Assembly (NCBI GenBank): GCA_029582165.1
Contig: CM055888.1
Coordinates: forward strand, 34,147,408-34,211,407
DNA: 64,000 bases
Reading direction: 5' to 3'
From: Portulaca oleracea
Lineage: Eukaryota; Streptophyta; Magnoliopsida; Caryophyllales; Portulacaceae
Part shown: in pieces, positions 55,795-64,000 of the stretch
Position numbering within the stretch: position 1 is the first letter of the stretch
Layout of the letters: the number at the start of each line of letters is the position of its first letter
Translations under genes and position numbers: made by a program
The notes under the pieces: generated by a model
The model's database searches: none
What the model was told of the DNA's origin: nothing
The model's input: the letters and a program-made list of their open reading frames with translations, nothing else

Positions 55795-58778
55795 TACATC
55801 ATAAGCATATGGTGAACCACAACTGACTTTGGTCATGTTGTGAACTCTATAGCTTAGTGGCTTATCTGGAACGTCGCTAAAATCTCTTGTTGTATCTAGG
55901 GTACAATACATTAATTTAAAGTTTGTCTTTGAATTTTTGGTTGAATTTTTTTGTAGGATAACACTTTATTTGTATGTCTTGTAAAATTGGTTCATTCATT
56001 TCCAAATTAATACATTGTCAAATGTTAGATTCATATGTTGATTTTATTCATGTATGATAAAGTTTTGCTTCCTTAAACTAACTCATAAAAGTTGTGTTGC
56101 TATGTGTAACCAATTAGGCAATTTAGTAGTCCTTTTGTTGGCTTTAAGGACTCATGATTCTTGAGAAATAAAGTTTCACTTTAGTTAGTCTAAGTGTTAT
56201 TGCGACCTTCCACGTACATTAGTAGTTACCACCAAGAGATAAGGGTGTGTGTACTCATAATCAATAGTTGGAAAGTACACATTGATGTGTTCATTTACTT
56301 TGTGGTAAAGTACTTTCTTAGTAAAGGGTTTGACTCCTTTATAATGGATGGTAGTTTATGAACCTTGTGATCTGTTCAAAGAATTCAAGTATACATTGAC
56401 TATTTACGATTCTTCACATCCCACAATATATCAGTACTAAGGAATGTCAGAAAAGTACGTCAATTAATCTAAGATGATTTTAGTAGTTATCTTACTTGGT
56501 TAAATATGGAGTTGTTTTGCTTATGGCAATGCAAACCATTAGAATGTATACCTAATTTCAAATTTTCATATGAGTTATGATTAAAATTTGTAACTACAAT
56601 GATCATTATGTTCATAATGTTAACTTACTATGTGTAAGCATTACTAATGAATATAGTCTTGATCGAAACTGATAACACGATGGAAACCCTCAATATCACC
56701 TAAGACACTGTGGATGAGTTCCTCGATAGTTGAAACTGGATGAATTCATGGTTGTATAAGGTACACCATCTATCTCTCGGTGAGTGGGAGGATATGTTCA
56801 CTTCCTAATACACCAAGGATATAAATGATATGTTTCTGCTACTTTACAAAGACAGTGGGAGGAATTCCTCATGTTGAAGATAGTGGGAGGAATTCTCATA
56901 TGTTAAAGACAGTGGGAGCCGGGAGGTATTCCATAGTCTTTAGTAGTGGAAACTTGTCCAATTAAAAGAACTTGACTTAGGGAGTGAGAACTGTCTCTAT
57001 CTCTACATCCAAATTATAAAGGTTACCTTTATAATAAGGAGCTCACAATTCTAAGTGATAGTGGGAGAAGTTCTTCCTGAATTCTCAATATAACGGTAAA
57101 TTACCCCAATTCTATGCTTATCAAACTCTTTTGTGTGGTTTGAGCTCCGTGGAAGAATATGTTCTTTACACGTTATTAGTAGAAGTATGATCACCAGTTG
57201 ATGTCCTTGTCTTGGGATTAGGACATTGGTGAATTAAGCTAGGTATGTCCTAGATGTGGAAGTATTCGAAAACAGTTCTGGGATATTCCTAAACTATGCC
57301 AAAGGGCAAATTTGAGGAATATCAGAATTTTCTAATATAAAGCTTTAAACTTATTAAGTGAGAGCTATACATGATATTTGGAAGGTGGAAATTGCGTAAT
57401 GTCTCAATACAAATGTTATGAAGTTTTGTACTGTAACATTAGTTCAGGTTAGATCAGTACGTAGATAGCCTGGGGATTTTCCATCTCAAAAGCATCAAAA
57501 AGCTTACTACACTATCTTTGTGATGAAGTAATATTCACATTCTTGATGCACAAAGACAATGCTTTTGGGTTTGAGTGGTGGTTACATGGATATGTCTAAG
57601 TCTTGCTCAAAGAAGTGCTTTACAAAACCTATGTGGGAGAAAACATGTCATAGATCAGTGTGTATAATCAGTAAGTGCTATTGATTAATGAAACACATGT
57701 TGAAATATACTAGAACTCATTTTTTGAGATTTGCTCTCAACTCTTAAGGTAAGTCCTTTAAAGAGGGTTCAAGTTGTTGTATGCATGTATCACATAATAA
57801 ATGGACATGTTTTAAATGAAATGCACTCTTTTGGAACAAAAAATAATGTTTCTTTTCCTTAAAGTGTTAATAACATTTTATGGTTGTCTAAATTAGGCAC
57901 ATTAAATGTCACTAGGCTTCTGATTATCTAATCACATAGATAATCATCCCTAATGCTTGAGTAGTGGATAGGGTGAGGCTGAATCATTTTGGTACTAGGT
58001 GTACAATATTGATTATATTTATACTTAGAAAGTATGAAAAATAGCCACCTTGGTAAGTCCAATATGAGATTTTAGTAATCGAATATAATGCAACCTTATA
58101 TTGAAGCCTTAAGCCGGACTTTAAGAGTGACTAGGTTACGTTGTGGACGTTAATCTAGTTAAATGAGTTAGTTTTTGAGGTAAAGTTGGACTCATGATCC
58201 GCATGACATAAAGGAGTGACGAACTTACCTTAGTGGGAGTTATGCCATGACACACATTTCATATTGTGTGTGCTAAAAGTCGATCAGGTGGAGTGACATG
58301 TGATTCCCTTCACGGTCACTATGTGATCCCCGTAGACTTAGTTGTCCACCTAAACAATTCCCTTAGACTTAGTGCTATGTCATGAAATCTAGGTTGGATG
58401 ATGCTACTTTAGTGTGCACTGCAAGGGTTATAGATGTATCCAGTCCAGCAGAACACACTAGGAAAGCAATCCTACTGAGATGTAATGCCTTGAGTAGCTA
58501 AGCAAAATCATTCCATATTCACCATATCAGCCCTAACGATTATATTGAGAGTATAATCATTTGATATATTAGGCATAGAAGGATTTTGTATGCCATTGGT
58601 GATGTCTTGGATGGTTTAGGGCATTGTCAGTGTCTTTGAAAGTGTTATGTTGGTCAGATGGTGATTTGATATAACACTACCTGTTACTATTGATCGCACA
58701 CTCCATTCCTCATATGAGACGTGAGAAGAACTATGAGATTAGAATTTCCCTCTTCGGCTTACGTGGCCGAGTGGGAGT
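55795..58778 (+). other. Copia-2 3' interior, no recognisable pol
   Basis: I searched for the copia integrase, YVDD and RNase H motifs and saw none. The PPT-like word AGTGGGAG occurs at 56854, 56882, 56911, about 57059, 58232 and finally next to the LTR at 58770. The first three lie in a degenerate 30-bp repeat. Confidence 0.6.
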
Positions 58779-59071
58779 TGTTGGTAAATTAACGATCACT
58801 TAGTTAATTATTAGTTAATTAATTAAATATGCTCAATTTATCTAGAATATAGTTTCTAGATAATAAGGAATCATAAATAGACTAGGAATAAGACTTCCTA
58901 TCTGATTAGGATTTGGGGTGTGAATATACTGGTGACTCCGTAATTGGTAGCCACCGTTTCAAGTCGTTTCCCTGGAGGACTCAAGAAAGGAGATTACAGT
59001 ATTCGTGAGACAAGTTTCAACAATACGATCCTAGTCGCTTCCGCATTAAGGTATTTCGATTCCACTCTACA
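58768..59071 (+). repeat. Copia-2 PPT and 3' LTR (LTR 293 bp from 58779)
   Basis: CGAGTGGGAGT precedes TGTTGGTAAATTAACG. Compared with the 5' LTR, 132 bp are missing between CTGATTAGG and ATTTGGGGTG, with GAT/AGG microhomology. The lost part includes the TATA box. Confidence 0.88.
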
Positions 59072-59076
59072 ATATG

Positions 59077-59240
59077 AATTTATATATAGTTGGACTAGGA
59101 TGGATATATGCCAAAATATTTATCTTTGTAATTTTAAGGGGAAGAATCATTAGATTATGATAGAATATTTTTTAGGTGATAATATTGTGATTGTCGCCCA
59201 TAATATCATGAATTTTTTTCATTAAAATTTAAATTTTATA
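59077..59240. repeat. AT-rich repeat R3, right part
   Basis: Continuation of R3 after the Copia-2 insertion (compare 62020-62040 and 61800-61930), with rearranged order. Confidence 0.55.
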
Positions 59241-60330
59241 ATAATTGGGTTTCCGGTCCGAGTTCGGGTTTTTCGGGTTTAGACAAACTCGACCTGGGAA
59301 CCAGAAAACTAAAAACACTTGAATCGAAGACTGGAACGGTTACCATTTTGGCCGAGTTTTCGGTCCAGCTTTTTTGGGTCAAACGGTCCAACCAGAATAA
59401 TCTCCGTCAAATTTCAAGTCATCAAATCGAGAATAAATAACATGATATGCAAGCTTATTTTTATTTGTCAAAAAAAGAAACCAACATGATTTCAAGTCAT
59501 TAAATTAGAATACGATGTCGAAATGCAAATATCCCTAAAGCCTATAATGGACAAATTAGAGGTGCAAAATAGGCTTTAGGGATATTTGCATTTCGACATC
59601 GTATTCTAATTTAAGAAAGAATAGACTTTCTCCATCATATGTACGAGTATACATTGTGACTTTTGGGACTTTCTCTACCTTGGATTTGCATTAGGGACTT
59701 TCTCTACCTTGGATTTGTCAAAAAAAGAAACCAACGTGATTTCAAGTCATTAAATTAGAATCCCAAACAAATGAAAATTTTAAAAAAAATAATGAAGAAG
59801 AAAATGAAAAAAAATGATGAAGAAATATATTCTTCAACATGGTTCGTAGATTGAAAAAAATTTTGGCGACATAAATCCAAAAATCGCATCACAAATTCCG
59901 AACCATTCCTTATCAAGTACAATACGTACAAAAATACTAACAAAAAATACTCAAGAATTTTTCTATTTGATTTTTTACTCAACTTGCATGTATATTTATA
60001 TTTTATTTAATTACTTTTACATCTTGCACTTTCAAATTTGTATATTTTTATTAGGATAATTGATTATCGTACCTTTTAATGTGATAATATAATCTATATT
60101 AGGTATAATTTGTATATTTTTGCATCTTGCTCTTTCAAATTATTGTTGTCTCAGTTTAAATGTTGGTCTTGCATGTTTTTTAATTTTGTGTATTTTTTAT
60201 TTGAACAATTTCGTTATGTTATGCTTTTATTTGATAATACCATTAATGTTTCGTTCTTTTTAATTTATATACTCATTTATATATAGTTTAATTTTTTGTT
60301 TTCTATCAAAATAATTATTTTATTATATAT
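59241..60330. other. AT-rich spacer with duplications
   Basis: 59240-59410 has GGGTTTTTCGGGTTT-like words. CAAAAAAAGAAACCAAC plus about 28 further bases occurs at both 59468 and 59720. GGGACTTTCTCTACCTTGGA occurs at about 59667 and 59695. A perfect inverted repeat lies at 59500-59614. No gene is supported; the frame at 59755-59982 is Phe-rich low-complexity. Confidence 0.55.
59500..59614. repeat. Perfect 46-bp inverted repeat, 23-bp spacer
   Basis: Arms 59500-59545 and 59569-59614 are exact reverse complements; the left arm begins TTAAATTAGAATACGATGTC. Absence of any mismatch suggests recent formation or ongoing correction. Confidence 0.92.
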
Positions 60331-60357
60331 CGTGCATCGCACGAGATTAAGACTAGT
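60331..60357 (+). mobile_element. Helitron-type 3' end
   Basis: Stem CGTGC/GCACG with loop ATC (60331-60343), then AGATTAAGA and CTAG followed by T. A short GC-rich hairpin about 10 bases before CTAG/T is the usual plant Helitron 3' terminus. I could not identify the 5' end (TC) or any Rep/helicase frame. Confidence 0.7.
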
Positions 60358-60445
60358 GATAATTAAGAACCCTTACCCACAAAAACAAAAGACTCTTCCA
60401 CTTTACTTTGAAACAGCAATGGTCAATTGGTAATCAAACTTTTAA

Positions 60446-60778
60446 GGGTTTTTGGCCACAAATAATCCGTACTGAGGAACTTGTGATTGGGAATAATCCA
60501 AAGTGACTTTTTGGCCACTAGCAGTATGTATTTTTTCACTATTTTCTTGTAGCAGTCCAAAATCAATTTCCGGCACCGGAAAGCTGACGTGGCGACCGGA
60601 AATCTCCTTTCTGGAGTGTGAAAAAACATACTTTCCGCCGCCACGCCACTTTTCGTGCCGAAATTGCTTTCGGATCGCTATGAGAAAATAGTGAAAAGTA
60701 CAGATCACAATGAAAAGTCACTTTGAATTATTCCCAGTCACGGGCCCCTCAATACGTATTATTTGTGACCAAAAACCC
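60446..60778. mobile_element. Mutator-like MITE with long inverted repeats
   Basis: 333 bp. Inverted repeats of about 66 bp start GGGTTTTTGGYCACAAATAA. The 9-bp TSD AACTTTTAA (60437-60445 and 60779-60787) is exact and fits the Mutator superfamily. The centre is GC-rich (CCGGCACCGGAAAGC, GACGTGGCGACCGGAAAT). There is no transposase; frames of 62-88 residues across it are incidental. Confidence 0.88.
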
Positions 60779-60793
60779 AACTTTTAAATTATA

Positions 60794-60954
60794 ACTGATA
60801 ATAATCAAATTCATGAATCTTTTGATATTAATTTCCCTAACAATTAATTAATCAAACATTCTATCTTTCTCCTAACTGATAATAATTAAATTCATGGGTC
60901 TTTTGATATTAATTTCCCTAACAATTAATTAATCAAACAGTCTATCTTTCTCCT
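60794..60954. repeat. Tandem duplication of about 80 bp
   Basis: AACTGATAATAATYAAATTC to CTATCTTTCTCCT occurs twice in a row with about four differences. Confidence 0.85.
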
Positions 60955-60984
60955 TCATCATGTATCAATTTCTTGCATTATCAC

Positions 60985-61011
60985 CCGCTCCTCCTCCTCC
61001 TCCTCCTCCTC

Positions 61012-61062
<51 letters not shown>
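60985..61062. repeat. (CTC)n(CT)n microsatellite
   Basis: About nine CTC/CTCCTC units followed by roughly 22 CT units. Confidence 0.95.
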
Positions 61063-61064
<2 letters not shown>

Positions 61065-61240
61065 TCCAAGGTAGAGAAAGAATAGACTTTCTCCTTCATA
61101 TGTACGAGTATACATTGTGAGAAAATATCATCCCTATATGAGATCCACTCTATATTCAACGGTTTCGAATTATGAAATCATCAATAAATTCGCTTATCAG
61201 TAAGTTCTTTATCCTTCTTTCCCCCTTTTTTTCGATTGTT

Positions 61241-61515
61241 CAAAGTTGTGGGCCACCCCCAAATACTAAAAGGAGAGTGATTATATGTATCTCAACCAAT
61301 CAGAATGCAAAAAATTTATCTTTTATCAAATAAAAATTCAGATAAATAATATAACTGTAGCCTTTTCATTAAATGTGAGTCGTGGCCCACCCAAATACTT
61401 ATTTCTCTCTTTCTTTTTGAGATCATGCGTCTCTCCTCTCTCTCTTTCTTCACTAAAAATTTTGAATCCACATTAACTCTCTCTCTCCTCAAAATACAGC
61501 TGCTCTTCAATGTTT
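61241..61515. repeat. R1, inverted copy
   Basis: Reverse complement of 19054-19387, with a shorter GA run. Here it is directly joined to R3, whereas at 19054 it adjoins the LTR end at 19050. Confidence 0.7.
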
Positions 61516-62045
61516 AATTGAATTGGTGAGCTTTTAATTAGGATTTTTTTATAGAAGGTTTTGTATTTCAATTACTTGATTCTAAATTTTTCAAGGAAAA
61601 TTTGGGCAATACATTTTTGATTTCATTTGGATTTTCATAGGATTCATTTGATTACACTAGGAAAATTATTAAAATTTAAAAAATGATATAATAAAATGAT
61701 AGAATACAGAACAATATGAAACAATTTGTAGTCACACGTAAAAATATATAAAGTTGGCTAAAATTTAATTATCATTTACATGAATTTATGCAAAGTTGGA
61801 CTAGGGTGAATATATGTCAGAATTTTAAGGGGAGAAATAATTAGATTAGCATAGAATATTTTTAGGCAATAAATTTCAATAATTCATTAATTTGTAAAAT
61901 TTAAATTTTAATTAAAAAAGATATTCATGATATTATGATAGAATCTCTAACAATATGACATAATTTATAGTCACACATAAATATATATAAAGTTGGCTAA
62001 AATTTAATTATCATTCATATGAATTTATATATAGTTGGCCTAGAT
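61516..62045. repeat. R3, uninterrupted copy
   Basis: This is the intact counterpart of 51008-51504 plus the start of 59077. It shows the Copia-2 target site undisturbed near 62016-62024 (CATATGAATTTATA). Confidence 0.75.
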
Positions 62046-63150
62046 TACATCTAAAGCTCAACATTTAATACACCAATTTGAAAATTATAAGATCTACCAG
62101 GTAGAGATGTGATTATGTGAAAAATCTTAATTCTTAAAGCATGAATCCAGTAAACACTTAACATTCAGACTCCAAATATATCTCGAAGAAATGTATCCTT
62201 CTTTCTACTTTGAAGAGAAAAATATTTAATTAATAAAAATACATTCTACATTTTCTCCAAAAAAAAATTATCTCACAGCAATTTTTTTTAAAAAAAATTA
62301 TGAAACCATAGTGCGCAATTTCTTCAATTATAAAAGGAATAGAATTATAGTAGTTTGTTAAACAGTCTAGAACTACTTTCTTCATTCATATCGAAGGAGG
62401 GGTTAAGGACGGAATGTGTTTGGGAAATTTTTTGGAGTTTGGGGATTTTTTGTAGCTAGTTAGTGTTTGAAGGTTTGGGTTCTTTGTTGGTTATCTTCCA
62501 ACAACACCATTCACACACAACTACACATTGTCCACCTCAATAATCCATCAAGAACTCCAAATTTCCCCACACAACTTCAATAGACAACAAGAACAACAAT
62601 CTCAAGAACAATAATACACTTGGGGGGCACAGGGGATGGGGGTACCCAATATTTCCATCAAAAACAACAAATAAACAATGGGTATTAACCTTAACTTGAA
62701 ATTTGAAGAACAATAACTCAAGCCACAACTCTAACCTTGGTTCTGATACAAAATGGAGCATGACATGGTGGGTAAGATGAGCTTGAGTTGAGATGGATGA
62801 AGAAATTGAACCCGAAATCTTCTTTGGACCTTGAACACTTGATATGGACTTGACAATGGAGGTTTCCATCATCAAGAACTACAACCCCACCAAGATTAGA
62901 TAAAGTATAACACCACTAATCCATAAAGGAATTGACTTTGCAAACACCACCACAATGATTGGAGGATAAAGTAAGAACAAGATTTGAGAGAGAGATATGG
63001 GAGTGAACCCTAGCTTTTCATTAATGGCCAAAAACTAATGATCCTTTCTTCCCAAATAAGGGGATATAACATTTGGGAGTGGAAAAAAAAGAAGCTAAAA
63101 ATTTATAATAGTGCTACTCATTAGTGCCACTCATTACACACAAAAGGGGA
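62046..63150. other. Unclassified stretch, possible primer site on minus strand
   Basis: AT-rich until 62400, then more balanced. On the minus strand TTTTGTATCAGAACCAAGG (62735-62753) follows GCTCCA and resembles a tRNA-Met primer site after an LTR end, so 62754 onward could be a degenerate LTR read leftward. The minus frame 62537-62875 (112 residues) spans this site and has no domain I know, so I do not call it a gene. Confidence 0.35.
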
Positions 63151-63179
63151 AAAAGGAGAAAAGGAAACGCGAGAAAGAG

Positions 63180-63540
63180 AAATCGGCAAGCTGGCGAAGG
63201 GCCCAGGTGCGACCAGCATCGCTGAAGACGCGAGGCGCACCTCTTCCAAAGAGGGCGAGCCGTGTGACACAAAAGAGGCACGGCCAGCGCCCTGTTAGGC
63301 GCAGCTAATGTCTTGCTTCAAACCAAAAGAGGAGAGGAGGCGTGATTAGCGCCAGTGGGATGCAGCCAGCGCCCATGTTTTGGGCAAGAAAATCATGCGG
63401 AGGAGGGAGGCGCGACTGACGACAGTAGAGGAACAGCCAGCGCCCATGTTCAAGGCAAGAAAGCAAACAGGGAGGCAGGCGCGACTAGCGCCAGTGGAGG
63501 CGTAGCCAGTGTCTGGCCCAGTCCCAACTCTTCTCTTCTT
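63180..63540. repeat. GC-rich degenerate minisatellite
   Basis: Three to four copies of an 80-90 bp unit, marked by AGGCGCGACTAGCGCCAGTG, GCAGCCAGCGCCCATGTT and GGCAAGAAA. The block stands out against AT-rich flanks. Confidence 0.75.
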
Positions 63541-64000
63541 CAACTCGTTTCTCCAACCGGGTCCACTTCCGAAACCCGATGCCAAATTAACCATGCTCTC
63601 CTAGGACGACCTGGCATGATGTTATGTCCCAAAAGGCCTTCGGGGCTGTGACTTACTCCGAGTATCTAAAGGGGCTCAGGACCCATCCAAAGGATGGCCG
63701 AGACGATCTTGCAGGGTCCGGAACCAAAGGGAAATTGAACCTCTAAGCTCAGGCGAGCAGATGCAATCTTCTTGGCATGGGCGACCAGTGAAGAATATGG
63801 CACCCGAGCCTCTTCATATTGATTTCCATGGTGTTTGTTGAATAAGTGGTTAGTATGAAAAATGTATCAACACCCGCATTATAATTTCGCAAGCACATGA
63901 TCTGTACGTAGAACTTTTGCACTTCGTTCATAACAACTATGATGAATTTCCTTCTAGCCACTTGTGTTTAATTAAGTTATACAATTCAGTTCTAACTACT
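63541..64000. other. Unclassified end of window, possible LTR start
   Basis: No gene. CTAGGACGACCTGGCATGA at about 63601 precedes TGTTATGTCCC (63620), which could be a PPT-proximal region and LTR start on the + strand, but the window ends before it can be tested. Confidence 0.3.

Larger units (their letters stand above)
51505..59071 (+). mobile_element. Copia-2: large non-autonomous copia-type element
   Basis: LTRs start TGTTGGTAAATTAACG and end CACTCTACA. TSD ATATG is exact (51500-51504 and 59072-59076). An initiator-Met primer site follows the 5' LTR and a PPT precedes the 3' LTR. The 6.8-kb interior has a 3.25-kb leader, a short decayed copia Gag and no visible protease, integrase or RT. 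It therefore needs proteins from another element (a LARD-like derivative) or has lost pol by decay. Confidence 0.88.

Noticed and set aside
55672..55911. 79-residue minus-strand frame
   Set aside because: Shadow of the Copia-2 gag remnant on the other strand.
62537..62875. 112-residue minus-strand frame as a host gene
   Set aside because: No domain, no plausible exon structure seen, and it spans a possible primer-site motif; kept as unclassified.

Overview
The window is plant nuclear DNA, almost certainly from a flowering plant (probably a eudicot) with a repeat-rich genome. I found no host gene I can support. Nearly all recognisable sequence is LTR retrotransposon, nested several deep: two Ty3/gypsy chromovirus copies of Del/Tekay type plus one divergent LTR of the same kind, Tat/Ogre-type and Athila-like Ty3/gypsy pieces, two Ty1/copia elements, and an unclassified LTR element whose protein has no recognisable pol. 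Small DNA transposons (a hAT-like element, a Tourist-like MITE, a Mutator-like MITE, a Helitron-type 3' end) and AT-rich repeats fill the gaps. Intron-less gag/pol reading frames, tRNA primer sites, polypurine tracts (PPTs) and verified target-site duplications (TSDs) support these calls.

Layout. 1-11887: the 3' end and 3' LTR of an Athila-like element, split by Tekay-1 (3269-11172, TSD TTTAG). 11888-15640: a Tat LTR with primer site and leader on the + strand; the Athila element sits inside this LTR. About 15640-19050: the unclassified LTR element. 19051-20330: AT-rich repeats with a Tat 3' remnant. 20330-26338: a divergent Tekay LTR on the minus strand, split by Copia-1 (20453-25748, TSD GGTTA). 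26401-39532: full-length Tekay-2 (TSD AGTCA) with an extra intact ORF in front of gag. 40412 to about 51005: the 3' half of a Tat element on the minus strand, holding a solo LTR (43960-47160, TSD AGGAT) that holds a hAT-like element (46199-47044, TSD GTTGGCCC) that holds a MITE (46522-46708). 51505-59071: Copia-2 (TSD ATATG), non-autonomous and with a very long leader. 59077-64000: small transposons, a perfect 46-bp inverted repeat, microsatellites, and unclassified sequence with a GC-rich minisatellite.

All gag-pol genes are broken by stops, frameshifts or deletions. The one intact sizeable frame that looks meaningful is the 220-residue ORF between primer site and gag in Tekay-2.

The most interesting signals are non-coding. 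(1) A hairpin just upstream of the PPT occurs in Tekay, the unclassified element and Athila with the same AGGA-type loop but different, complementary stems; Tat has a different hairpin in the same place, with paired compensatory changes between copies. (2) Tat LTRs carry seven or more copies of AAAACCC-N4-GGGTTTT, mostly spaced about 80 bp. (3) Tekay LTRs share a donor and acceptor pair that looks like an intron. (4) The Copia-2 leader holds about 20 degenerate copies of one short word.
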